Positions 7,689 through 14,464 of a DNA stretch of 17,538 nucleotides are shown here, in pieces. A model generated the notes under the pieces. The model made no database searches. It had not been told where the DNA came from and saw only the letters and a program-made list of their open reading frames with translations. The translations under genes and the position numbers were made by a program. Numbering within the stretch: position 1 is the first letter of the stretch; the number at the start of each line of letters is the position of its first letter. The stretch is from Flavobacteriaceae bacterium UBA2765. Lineage in GTDB: Bacteria > Bacteroidota > Bacteroidia > Flavobacteriales > Flavobacteriaceae. The DNA is taken from positions 1 through 17,538 of the forward strand of contig DEIV01000036.1 of the NCBI GenBank assembly GCA_002352665.1, given 5' to 3'.

Positions 7689-7768
7689 ATAGTTATCGGA
7701 ACCTCATGTTGCGTGTAAACTTGTACATACGTTTTTATTTTAAAAATAAGTTTTCACTGCAAAATCAA
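7689..7768 (-). pseudogene. Direct repeat copy 2 carrying the tail of a second fic gene
   Basis: On the minus strand the repeat reads F-A-V-K-T-Y-F-stop, the same seven C-terminal residues as the intact fic gene. The only difference within the inner 44 bases is a synonymous GTA/GTG change in the Val codon. Immediately upstream of these codons the similarity ends and an in-frame stop appears about 16 codons earlier, so only a scrap of gene remains. It most likely marks a former tandem fic copy that was almost entirely deleted. Confidence 0.6.
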
Positions 7769-7875
7769 CAATACGAGTTATAAGATAGGTTGATAGATTA
7801 TAAGATTATCCAGAAGTCTAAGAATAGCGAAGTAAAACAATCCCAAAAAATTTTGAGACCGGTGGCTAGAATATC

Positions 7876-7902
7876 AAAAAACAATTAATTTTTTTTGAAT
7901 TG
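7876..7902 (-). terminator. Possible weak terminator after rnfA
   Basis: On the minus strand CAATT and AATTG (7902-7898 with 7886-7882) form a 5-base-pair AT-rich stem followed by six T. It lies just past the rnfA stop. The stem is weak, so this is tentative. Confidence 0.35.
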
Positions 7903-7904
7903 AT

Positions 7905-8480
7905 TTAGGCCAAACCGGTAAAACCTAAAAATGCCAGTGATAAAAGCCCGGCCACCAACAAATTAATTGGAACACCTTTCATTCCTTTAGGTATGTCTGC
8001 TAATTCTAATTGTTCACGAATGCTCGCAAAAACTATTAATGCCAATGCAAACCCAATGGAGTTTGCAATAGCAAAAAACACTGCTTTTAGTAAACTGCCA
8101 TTTTCTAATCCTAAAGCTAAAATAGCAACACCTAAAACCGCACAATTAGTAGTAATTAAAGGCAAAAATACACCTAAGGCTTGGTAGAGTGGTGGGCTTA
8201 CTTTTTTTAATATAATTTCAACCATTTGTACTAAACTAGCAATTACCAGTATAAAGGTAATGGTTCGCAAATAATCCAATCCGGAAGGGATTAACACAAA
8301 CTGATGTAATAAATAGGTCGCCAAGGTTGCAATGGTCATAACAAACAGCACAGCACCAGACATACCAATAGATGTAGAAACCTTATTGGAGACTCCCAAA
8401 AAAGGGCAAATTCCTAAAAACTGTGAGAGTACAATATTGTTTACAAAAACAGCTGCTATGAGTATTAAAATGTATTCCAT
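7905..8480 (-). CDS. rnfA: Rnf complex membrane subunit RnfA
   Basis: One of two homologous six-helix membrane subunits of the Rnf complex, which couples electron transfer between ferredoxin and NAD to ion transport across the inner membrane. The 191 residues are almost entirely hydrophobic. C25 in FLGICPFLGV and C113 in TTNCAVLGV match the conserved cysteines that, with those of RnfE, hold a membrane-embedded iron-sulfur cluster in this family. It shares one base with rnfE (stop and start overlap as TAATG), implying translational coupling. Last gene of the operon. It is also related to NqrE, but the full rnf gene set around it settles the assignment. Confidence 0.96.
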   Translation of the reverse strand: MEYILILIAAVFVNNIVLSQFLGICPFLGVSNKVSTSIGMSGAVLFVMTIATLATYLLHQFVLIPSGLDYLRTITFILVIASLVQMVEIILKKVSPPLYQALGVFLPLITTNCAVLGVAILALGLENGSLLKAVFFAIANSIGFALALIVFASIREQLELADIPKGMKGVPINLLVAGLLSLAFLGFTGLA

Positions 8481-9085
8481 TATGAATTAGTTTTTGTTAC
8501 TTTATTGAATAATACCGATAAATAAGCCAAGGCTATAAATGCTCCAGGTGGTAAAATAAAGAGTATAAATGTATTTGCATTTTCTGATACAAATTTCAGG
8601 TCAAATAAGCTTCCACTTCCTAATATTTCTCTTACCGCACCTAAAAGTGTAAGTGCAATAGTAAATCCTATTCCCATTCCCAAAGCATCTACAAAAGAGG
8701 AAATTAAATTGTTTTTGGAAGCAAAAGCTTCCGCTCGTCCTAATATCAAACAGTTTACTACAATCAATGGAATGAAGATTCCTAACTGCTCATATAAAAA
8801 TGGTATGAAAGCTTCCAACACCATTTCAACAATGGTTACAAACGATGCTATAATAATAATGAAGGCAGGAATTCTAACTTTATTTGGGATTTGTGATTTA
8901 ATCAAGGATACCACTATATTTGACATTAACAACACAAAAAGCGTGGCAATTCCCATTCCTAATCCGTTAAAAGCAGATGACGTTACACCTAAAGTAGGAC
9001 ACATTCCTAACAACATGACGAAAACAGGATTATCCTTGATAATACCCTTTAAGAAGTTGTCATTTTGATTGAGTTTCTCTACCAT
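8480..9085 (-). CDS. rnfE: Rnf complex membrane subunit RnfE
   Basis: Partner of RnfA and homologous to it (and to NqrD). The 201 residues carry about six transmembrane helices. C29 in LLGMCPTLGVTS and C112 in VVNCLILGRAEAFA are the conserved cysteines expected to complete the intramembrane iron-sulfur centre with C25 and C113 of RnfA. The LGRAEAFASKN segment is characteristic of the RnfE/NqrD branch rather than RnfA/NqrE. It starts five bases after rnfG and overlaps rnfA by one base. No defect is seen. Confidence 0.95.
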   Translation of the reverse strand: MVEKLNQNDNFLKGIIKDNPVFVMLLGMCPTLGVTSSAFNGLGMGIATLFVLLMSNIVVSLIKSQIPNKVRIPAFIIIIASFVTIVEMVLEAFIPFLYEQLGIFIPLIVVNCLILGRAEAFASKNNLISSFVDALGMGIGFTIALTLLGAVREILGSGSLFDLKFVSENANTFILFILPPGAFIALAYLSVLFNKVTKTNS

Positions 9086-9090
9086 GATCC

Positions 9091-9675
9091 TTAATTTTTA
9101 GATTGGTTGGTTTCTACAAATATGTTATATGCCATTTGAGTAGCTTCACCAAAGGCACGTGTGGTTATGGTAGCTCCTGTTAAAGCATCAACTTCTCCTC
9201 CATCTTTGATGACTTTTAAATTGAATGATGAAGGATCTTTGTCTCTAAATTGTCTTAAGAATTTTTCATCTTTCATTTTTGTACCCAAACCAGGTGTTTC
9301 TTTTTGTTCTAAAACTGCTATGTTTTTTATGGTTCCATCTGGTTTAAACCCTACCATAATTTTTATTAAACCACTAAATCCTTTTTCAGAAGAACCTATA
9401 ATTGCTGTTCCAGCTTTTTTATCATCTAAAAACGCCGAAAAAATTTCAATGCTGTCTTTTGCTCTATCAGATTTGATAAGTGTAACATTTTCAACAGGAT
9501 TATTATTAAACTCTGGTAAAACCTGTTTAATAGCATTAACTTTACGCTCTAGTATTGCTTTTGCCTTAGGACCTTTGGTGATATCATTAATAAAACCTAG
9601 TGATATACCTGCAACCATTGTGATTACCAATAGGGTAAGCGTCATGTTGAAAAAAGTAGATTCTTTTTTACTCAT
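9091..9675 (-). CDS. rnfG: Rnf complex FMN-binding subunit RnfG
   Basis: Periplasm-facing subunit carrying covalent FMN in the electron path. The 194 residues have one N-terminal membrane anchor (about 10-30) and a soluble FMN-binding domain. The flavinylation motif DALTGATIT is at 163-171; the terminal Thr of TGAT (T169) is the expected attachment site. The ETPGLGTKM segment (126-134) is also typical of the family. Covalent attachment needs an ApbE-type flavin transferase, and none is encoded in this window. It sits two bases after rnfD and five before rnfE in the operon. Confidence 0.95.
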   Translation of the reverse strand: MSKKESTFFNMTLTLLVITMVAGISLGFINDITKGPKAKAILERKVNAIKQVLPEFNNNPVENVTLIKSDRAKDSIEIFSAFLDDKKAGTAIIGSSEKGFSGLIKIMVGFKPDGTIKNIAVLEQKETPGLGTKMKDEKFLRQFRDKDPSSFNLKVIKDGGEVDALTGATITTRAFGEATQMAYNIFVETNQSKN

Positions 9676-9677
9676 AA

Positions 9678-10685
9678 TTACATAATTTTAGATTTTATCT
9701 TATTACCAAATCGTCTTGGTTTAAAATACGTATTGATAAGTGGCACAAAAGCATTCATAATCAATATGGCAAATGACACACCTTCTGGATAGGCTCCAAA
9801 TAATCTGATAACTACTGTGATGATTCCTATTCCAATCGCAAAAATTATCATACCTTTTTTGGTCATAGGACTCGTCACCAGATCTGTTGCCATATAAAAA
9901 GCTCCGAGAATTGCACCACCAGATAAAATATGAATTAATGGATCTGCATATTGCTCTGGATTTACTAACCAGAAAATTCCAGTAAAAACTGCCATAGTTA
10001 CCAGCATAGTAATTGGAATATGCCAAGTGATTACCTTTCTTGCAATTAAAAAAACGCCTCCTAATAACAATGCCAAGGCTGACATTTCACCCACAGAACC
10101 CCCAGTGATCCCTAAAAACAACTCCATAGTTGATGGAAATTTTGAACTTAATGTTGTCATAGTTTCTCCATACATTAGGCCTTCTTTAATAATTCCCAAA
10201 GGAGTTGCTCCGGTAACAGCATCTACAATAGTTGTATTATTTACAACAGCAGTTGGCCATGAGGTCATTTGAACAGGAAAAGACACCAATAAAAATACCC
10301 GACCAACCAAGGCAGGATTAAAAATATTATAACCCAAACCGCCAAAGGATAGTTTTGCTACTCCAATGGCAATTAAGCTACCTACAATGATCATCCAAAT
10401 TGGTAAGTTAGATGGCAAGTTGAATGCTAACAAAATACCTGTAATAAGTGCAGAACCGTCAGTTATAGTGATTTCTGTTTTTAAAAGAAATTTTTGAATG
10501 AGAAATTCAAATAAAATACACGAAATTACAGCAACTGAAGTGAGTATTAAAGCACTTATTCCGAAAACATAAATAGATACCAAAAATGCCGGAATTAAGG
10601 CATAAAGCACATCATACATTAATTTTTTTGACGTTTTGTTTGAATGTATATGTGGTGATGCTGAAATAATAATTGGGTCCGCCAT
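9678..10685 (-). CDS. rnfD: Rnf complex membrane flavoprotein RnfD
   Basis: Multi-spanning membrane subunit, homologous to NqrB, with covalent FMN. The 335 residues start SASPHIH, the usual RnfD N-terminus, and then alternate hydrophobic helices. The flavinylation motif DAVTGATPLG is at 155-164, with T161 as the expected FMN-threonine. The conserved segments ITDGSALITG (74-83), GLGYNIFNPALVGR (116-129) and the late GVSFAILIMNAF match the family. It starts one base after rnfC and ends two bases before rnfG. No truncation is seen. Confidence 0.96.
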   Translation of the reverse strand: MADPIIISASPHIHSNKTSKKLMYDVLYALIPAFLVSIYVFGISALILTSVAVISCILFEFLIQKFLLKTEITITDGSALITGILLAFNLPSNLPIWMIIVGSLIAIGVAKLSFGGLGYNIFNPALVGRVFLLVSFPVQMTSWPTAVVNNTTIVDAVTGATPLGIIKEGLMYGETMTTLSSKFPSTMELFLGITGGSVGEMSALALLLGGVFLIARKVITWHIPITMLVTMAVFTGIFWLVNPEQYADPLIHILSGGAILGAFYMATDLVTSPMTKKGMIIFAIGIGIITVVIRLFGAYPEGVSFAILIMNAFVPLINTYFKPRRFGNKIKSKIM

Positions 10686-10686
10686 A

Positions 10687-12015
10687 TTAATTCTTTGTTG
10701 TGTTTAAGTTTTTAACAATACTTTTTCCAAATCTAATATAATCTAATAATGGTCTGTGAGATGGACACACGTAACTACAGGATCCACATTCAATACAAGT
10801 CATAATATCTTCATTTCCTGCACGTTCATATAAGCCTTTTTCGGTTAAATTCATTAACAAATGAGGTTCTAATCCCATCGGACAAACAAACACACATTGT
10901 CCGCAACGAATACAGTTTTTTGCTTCTTGCCTACTCGCTTCTTCTTCTGATATGACTAATATTCCAGAAGTTCCTTTAGTAATTGGAACGTCAGTATTCT
11001 TAATGGCTTTTCCCATCATGGGTCCACCATTCACAATTTTTCGGGTTCCTTCTGGCAAGCCACCAACTTCTTCAATTAAATCTTTAATTGGCGTTCCTAT
11101 TTTAACCCAAAAATTGGAGGCACTTTCTACTGTTTTACCTGTAACCGTTACAACACGCTCAATTAATGGTTGATTGTGTTGAACAGCTTGATAAATTGCA
11201 AAAATAGTTCCTACATTATGTACAATAACACCAACATCCATTGGTAACCCGCCTTTAGGAACCTCACGTTTTAAAATGGCTTTTATGAGTTGTTTTTCGC
11301 TTCCTTGAGGATATTTAACCTTTAAAGCTGCAACTTTTATTCTATCATCTACCAAAGTAGCTTTCTTTAGGACTTCAATGGCATCTTTCTTATTATTTTC
11401 AATGCCTATGACTGCTTTTTCAATATGTAAAGCTTGCATTAAAATTTGAATTCCAATAATAATTTCATCTGCTTTTTCAAGCATTAATCTATGATCTGCT
11501 GTTAAGTAAGGTTCACATTCAACTCCATTGATTAGTAAACAATCAACATGTTTATCATGCTTCATATCTAATTTTACATGTGATGGAAAGGTTGCACCAC
11601 CAAGTCCAACAATACCATGATCTATAATGTGTTGTAAAATATCTTTTTGAGACAGTGTAATTTCCTTAACTAAAGGAAATTCTGGAATTTTAAAATTAGA
11701 TTCATTCTTTGGATCGGTTCTGATAACAATACATTGTTTTTTGTAACCACTACTATCAATAATCTTATCTAATTTGGTAACCGTTCCTGCTACTGGAGAA
11801 TGAATGTTAGAGGAAACAAATCCGCTTGATTTGGCTATAATTTGACCAATTTCTACTTTATCTTTTCTGTCAACAATTATTTCAGAAGGAATACCAATAT
11901 GCTGTGATACTGGAACATAGACAACTTTTGGGATCGACATCCTTTTTATATCGTTTGAAGAAGTTATTTTATTTTCTGCCGGATGAATACCCCCTTTTGG
12001 AAATGTTTTAAGCAT
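10687..12015 (-). CDS. rnfC: Rnf complex NADH-binding subunit RnfC
   Basis: Peripheral subunit that binds NAD(H) and flavin and carries two [4Fe-4S] clusters. I chose the ATG at 12015, which gives 442 residues beginning MLKTFPKGGIHP, the usual RnfC start, and overlaps the rnfB stop by eight bases; an in-frame ATG at 12042 would add nine residues. Motifs: GLGGATFPSHVKL (about 137-149, nucleotide/flavin-binding glycine-rich loop), INGVECEPYL (about 162-171), and two CxxCxxCxxxCP cluster motifs near the C-terminus (C368/371/374/378 and C407/410/413/417). It lacks the long repetitive C-terminal extension of the E. coli RsxC type. It passes electrons between RnfB's ferredoxin domains and NAD. Confidence 0.96.
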   Translation of the reverse strand: MLKTFPKGGIHPAENKITSSNDIKRMSIPKVVYVPVSQHIGIPSEIIVDRKDKVEIGQIIAKSSGFVSSNIHSPVAGTVTKLDKIIDSSGYKKQCIVIRTDPKNESNFKIPEFPLVKEITLSQKDILQHIIDHGIVGLGGATFPSHVKLDMKHDKHVDCLLINGVECEPYLTADHRLMLEKADEIIIGIQILMQALHIEKAVIGIENNKKDAIEVLKKATLVDDRIKVAALKVKYPQGSEKQLIKAILKREVPKGGLPMDVGVIVHNVGTIFAIYQAVQHNQPLIERVVTVTGKTVESASNFWVKIGTPIKDLIEEVGGLPEGTRKIVNGGPMMGKAIKNTDVPITKGTSGILVISEEEASRQEAKNCIRCGQCVFVCPMGLEPHLLMNLTEKGLYERAGNEDIMTCIECGSCSYVCPSHRPLLDYIRFGKSIVKNLNTTKN

Positions 12016-12925
12016 CAATTTTTGGGTTTTCAGATTCAACATTAATTTTTATCACAGGCACTATTACTTCTTTTGGCTTTTCTTCCTTTAGTTTTTTTAC
12101 TTTTTTTGGTGGAAAATTCGTTTCAATAATTGAATGCGTTGGACAAACCTCTACACATTTTCTACAAAGCGTACACAATACAGGATCAATATAGGCCAAA
12201 TTATCATGCATGGTTATGGCATCTTTAGGACAAATATCTGCACATTTCGAACAACCAATACAAGCAACATCACAGGCTTTTTTAGCAATTCCTCCTTTAT
12301 CCTCATTCATGCAACCAACAAATATTTTTAAGTCTCTTTTGTTTTTAGGGCGCATTTCAATTATATTTCTGGGGCAAGCCTCAACACAAGCACCGCATGA
12401 AGTACATTTATCGGTAATGATAACCGGCAAACCTGTTTCTTCATCCATATACATAGCATCAAACTTACAGACGTTAACGCAATCTCCATCACCTAAACAT
12501 CCATATTGGCAATCGGTTTCACCTCCATAGACCAATGACGAAATTGCACAAGATCTTGGCCCCTGATACTCAGTAGTTTTTGGTCTAACATCACAACTTC
12601 CCTGACAACGCATTACAGCAACGGTTGGGTCTTTTTCTGCTACTTCTTTACCTAATAATTCGGCAACCAACTTCATAACATCGTTACCTCCAACAGGACA
12701 GAATAAGTCAGAAATATCTTCTGAATCTACCAGTTTTTCTGCAAATGCCCTACACCCCGGACTGCCACAACCACCACAATTGGCAGCAGGAAGTATATCT
12801 TCAACTTTCGTTATTAACGGATTTTCAAAAACATAGAATTTTTTTGAAACTATATACAGTATTACAGCTGCAACAATTCCTATAGAAGATAATAACAAAG
12901 CACTATATAAAATTGAATCGGCCAT
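12008..12925 (-). CDS. rnfB: Rnf complex iron-sulfur subunit RnfB (multi-cluster form)
   Basis: Entry point for electrons from reduced ferredoxin. The 305 residues have one N-terminal membrane helix (about 5-27), then a cluster motif with C50, C53, C58 and C76 (ANCGGCGSPGC...CPVGG), then four ferredoxin-like Cys clusters: C139/143/149/153, C174/177/180/184, C218/222/225/228/232 and C251/254/257/261. This many clusters suits the Bacteroidota/clostridial form; enterobacterial RsxB is shorter. A Lys/Glu/Val-rich tail (about 270-305) follows the last cluster and overlaps the start of rnfC. It begins immediately after the rseC-like gene without a gap. Confidence 0.96.
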   Translation of the reverse strand: MADSILYSALLLSSIGIVAAVILYIVSKKFYVFENPLITKVEDILPAANCGGCGSPGCRAFAEKLVDSEDISDLFCPVGGNDVMKLVAELLGKEVAEKDPTVAVMRCQGSCDVRPKTTEYQGPRSCAISSLVYGGETDCQYGCLGDGDCVNVCKFDAMYMDEETGLPVIITDKCTSCGACVEACPRNIIEMRPKNKRDLKIFVGCMNEDKGGIAKKACDVACIGCSKCADICPKDAITMHDNLAYIDPVLCTLCRKCVEVCPTHSIIETNFPPKKVKKLKEEKPKEVIVPVIKINVESENPKIDA

Positions 12926-13375
12926 TTAAATGGTTTTTAATACGGAAATTTTAAATGTCTTTTTAAAGGAATTTCTTAATACATAAAGTATAAAGTAATA
13001 TGGAATTAATACGGCAATTGATAATAATCCAGCAATCCACTCTCTAAATATAGCTGAGGTGACCAATAAAACAGTAAGCATTAAAATAAATGGAAATACG
13101 TAAGCCCAAAATACAGCTTTTAAAGCCAAATCTTTTTTAAGCACCACGTGTACATTATCATCCAATTTTAAGGATTTGGTTATATTATAAACGTCTATTT
13201 CTTTTGAATTCGATTCAGAAACCCCACAAGCTGCCTTAGCATTACATGCTTCACAATTTAAATTTCCATTCAATGAAACTGTAACTGTGCGATCGGTAAT
13301 ATTTGATACCACACCTTCATGCTTCACAAAATTCTTCCCTCTCAAGTCTAAGCTATTCGCATTAAATTCTTCCAT
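12926..13375 (-). CDS. rseC: RseC/SoxR-reducing-system type membrane protein
   Basis: In E. coli RseC works with the Rsx (Rnf) complex in keeping SoxR reduced. The 149 residues have a small soluble N-terminal domain with a cysteine cluster CEACNAKAAC (C41, C44, C50), a beta-rich stretch (VHVVLKKD), then two adjacent transmembrane helices (about 85-106 and 113-133). Length and layout match the RseC family. It is the first gene of the rnf operon and its stop directly abuts the rnfB start, strongly linking it to the Rnf complex. Whether a SoxR target exists in this organism cannot be seen, so a role in Rnf assembly or in maturation of its redox centres is equally possible. Confidence 0.9.
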   Translation of the reverse strand: MEEFNANSLDLRGKNFVKHEGVVSNITDRTVTVSLNGNLNCEACNAKAACGVSESNSKEIDVYNITKSLKLDDNVHVVLKKDLALKAVFWAYVFPFILMLTVLLVTSAIFREWIAGLLSIAVLIPYYFILYVLRNSFKKTFKISVLKTI

Positions 13376-13395
13376 GATTAAATTATATAATCTTC

Positions 13396-13502
13396 AATTG
13401 GTAAAATTAGTTTTTTTAATACTTATTTAATATGACTATTATCAGGCTTTTGGTTTAATCATGGAGCGTATTTCCATGATAGGAAGTTACCAATTAATAG
13501 TC
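13396..13502 (-). promoter_or_regulatory. Structured leader upstream of the rseC-rnf operon
   Basis: Three nested arms form a possible long hairpin: GACTATTA/TAATAGTC (13434-13441 with 13495-13502), TTGGT/ACCAA (13450-13454 with 13489-13493) and a perfect 8-base pair ATCATGGA/TCCATGAT (13458-13465 with 13473-13480). The segment 13487-13495 can instead pair over nine bases with AATTGGTAA at 13396-13404, closer to the rseC start, so two structures exclude each other. This is the layout of a leader attenuator or riboswitch-like switch, but no known class was recognised. Confidence 0.45.
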
Positions 13503-13519
13503 TTTTCTATCATAATAAA

Positions 13520-13556
13520 TACCTCTATGAAAACTAAGGAGGAAAAACAAGAGGTA
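13520..13556. other. Inverted repeat TACCTCT/AGAGGTA
   Basis: A perfect 7-base inverted repeat (13520-13526 with 13550-13556) has a 23-base loop. A further 6-base inverted repeat GTAACA/TGTTAC starts inside its right arm (near 13553). A 23-codon ORF begins at the ATG in the loop, after CCTCT, but there is no evidence that it is translated. Confidence 0.35.
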
Positions 13557-13581
13557 ACACGCTACTCGATGTTACTAATTC

Positions 13582-13602
13582 ATACTTATTTTTAATAAGT
13601 AT
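13582..13602. promoter_or_regulatory. Operator-like palindrome ATACTTATT-TTT-AATAAGTAT
   Basis: A perfect 9-base inverted repeat with a 3-base centre ends 14 bases before the -7 element at 13617, so it covers the place where a -33 element would lie. A related sequence, ATACTTATTTAATAT, occurs near 13420 in the rnf leader. Likely a repressor or activator site between the two divergent transcription units. Confidence 0.5.
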
Positions 13603-13616
13603 ATATTTGGTCATTA

Positions 13617-13624
13617 TATTTTTG
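13617..13624 (+). promoter_or_regulatory. Candidate -7 element TATTTTTG
   Basis: Exact TAnnTTTG match, 32 bases upstream of the ATG of the small ORF at 13657. No TTG is found at the usual -33 distance; the palindrome just upstream occupies that place, which would suit an activator-dependent promoter. Confidence 0.45.
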
Positions 13625-13656
13625 CGAAAGAACTGTTACTAAAGAGATTTGATAAA

Positions 13657-13794
13657 ATGGGGTACTTTGATTATTCCATTAACAAAAAGAAGTTGACCGA
13701 AAAGCAAAAAATATCATTAAAAGATTATTCAAGACCTCTACACTGGAGTGACAATGTTAAACTCATTCAAAGAGATAAACATAAAAAAATCTAA
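13657..13794 (+). CDS. Small basic protein, 45 residues, unknown
   Basis: An ATG-to-TAA frame encodes a very basic 45-residue peptide, beginning MGYFDYSINKKKLTEKQK and ending with NVKLIQRDKHKKI. The composition (Lys-rich helix, then SRPLHWSDN) looks protein-like rather than random AT-rich translation, and a TAnnTTTG element lies just upstream. The frame is open a further 26 codons upstream without an ATG, so it might also be the 3' remnant of a longer gene. No membrane segment or known motif was recognised. It starts divergently from the rnf operon. Too short for firm assignment. Confidence 0.45.
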   Translation: MGYFDYSINKKKLTEKQKISLKDYSRPLHWSDNVKLIQRDKHKKI

Positions 13795-13926
13795 AAATTA
13801 ACCTTAAATATTCAGAAAATTTACAATTAAAAATAAGAAAAAAGATTATTCAAAAGTGTGTAATAATTAACAGTTCAAGTATAGGGTTAAATATTACACA
13901 AAACCACTATAAAAATTCATCAATTA

Positions 13927-14069
13927 TTTACGACGTTTTCGAAGTTACTATAAAGGTAAATTTACGGCGTTTTCATTATTAATGAAAAATCTTATTTACA
14001 CCGTTCTCGGAATTGTTATAAAGACTATTTTTTACCGTTTTCGCAATTAATTAAAGTATGACAGTTTAG
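13927..14069. repeat. Degenerate 34-base tandem repeat, four copies
   Basis: The core CGTTTTCG or a one-base variant (CGTTTTCA, CGTTCTCG) recurs at 13934, 13968, 14002 and 14036, exactly 34 bases apart each time. The preceding TTTAC and the following A/T-rich segment (often TTA-TATAAAG) are also partly shared; copies 1 and 3 agree at about 22 of 34 positions. The first copy is preceded by a further TTTACGA. The period is not a multiple of three, and I saw no conserved long frame, so it is not a protein repeat. It could be an iteron-like protein-binding array or a decaying satellite. Confidence 0.6.
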
Positions 14070-14079
14070 GATTAAAAAA

Positions 14080-14106
14080 CGGTATTAATTATTTAGGTTG
14101 ATACCG
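14080..14106. other. Inverted repeat CGGTAT/ATACCG
   Basis: Perfect 6-base arms (14080-14085 with 14101-14106) around a 15-base loop, immediately right of the 34-base repeats. The left arm overlaps AAACGGT, the inverse of the ACCGTTT within the tandem repeats. Confidence 0.35.
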
Positions 14107-14153
14107 ATATAAAAACACTCGAATAACAGAGTAAAAAGAAACCGTTTAACATA

Positions 14154-14180
14154 AAAAACGATAAAATTCTCGTCGTTTTT
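14154..14180. other. Inverted repeat AAAAACGA/TCGTTTTT
   Basis: Perfect 8-base arms (14154-14161 with 14173-14180) around an 11-base loop. The A and T runs on the arms would give a terminator-like form on both strands, but the stem holds only two GC pairs, so termination would be weak. Confidence 0.35.
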
Positions 14181-14417
14181 GTAATTAGTAGAATCGCAAG
14201 GAAAAAAGTTTTAAAGATTTTTCTAAGGTCATAACACGCGTAATGAAAACCAAGGTTTTTAAACGGTCTTTACACGTGTAAAACATTAAATTACTTTATG
14301 TCAATATAAGTCCTATAGGTAAAATGATGAATTTAGTTGCATTGTAATAAAGGGCAAGATTTGATATAATTGTTTGTGTATGATATGCTTGCTATGATTT
14401 TCTGGTAGTCATTACGC
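14181..14417. other. AT-rich intergenic DNA with a 14-base perfect palindrome
   Basis: TTTACACGTGTAAA at 14269-14282 is fully self-complementary and could be a dimeric-regulator site. AAAACC-AA-GGTTTT lies close by at 14246-14259. Only very short ATG frames occur (for example 12 codons from 14244). No gene or RNA of a known class was recognised. Confidence 0.4.
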
Positions 14418-14446
14418 TTGTGTAAATAAAAGTTTTGTTACATTTG
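14418..14446 (+). promoter_or_regulatory. Bacteroidota-type promoter for the lipoprotein gene
   Basis: TTG at 14418-14420 and TACATTTG at 14439-14446, 18 bases apart, fit the Bacteroidota promoter consensus. The predicted start near 14452 leaves a leader of only about 12 bases before the ATG at 14465, which also rules out the upstream TTG codon at 14435 as the translation start. Confidence 0.7.
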
Positions 14447-14464
14447 GGTAAAAGATATAATAGG

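Larger units (their letters stand above)
7608..7904. other. Intergenic region between fic and rnfA with no intact gene
   Basis: Contains the outer direct-repeat copy, a TTATAAGAT sequence repeated 20 bases apart near 7778-7806, and an AT-rich hairpin near the rnfA stop. No ORF with coding character was seen on either strand beyond the short fic tail inside the repeat. Confidence 0.6.

Noticed and set aside
8709..9685. Plus-strand frames opposite rnfE and rnfG
   Set aside because: They are antisense shadows of conserved subunits, with no motif or promoter of their own.
12016..12042. RnfC start at the ATG at 12042
   Set aside because: It adds nine residues that are not part of the usual RnfC N-terminus and makes a 35-base overlap with rnfB; the ATG at 12015 gives the typical MLKTF...GGIHP start with an 8-base overlap.
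13927..14069. CRISPR array
   Set aside because: The recurring core is short and degenerate while the intervening sequence is partly conserved; no cas gene is in the window, and 34 bases is too short for a repeat-plus-spacer unit.
14154..14180. Firm transcription terminator
   Set aside because: The stem has only two GC pairs and no gene ends just upstream on either strand, so it is recorded only as an inverted repeat.
14435..14464. A longer lipoprotein start from TTG at 14435
   Set aside because: The predicted -7 element lies at 14439-14446, so this codon would be upstream of the transcript start, and the ATG at 14465 gives a proper signal peptide and lipobox.
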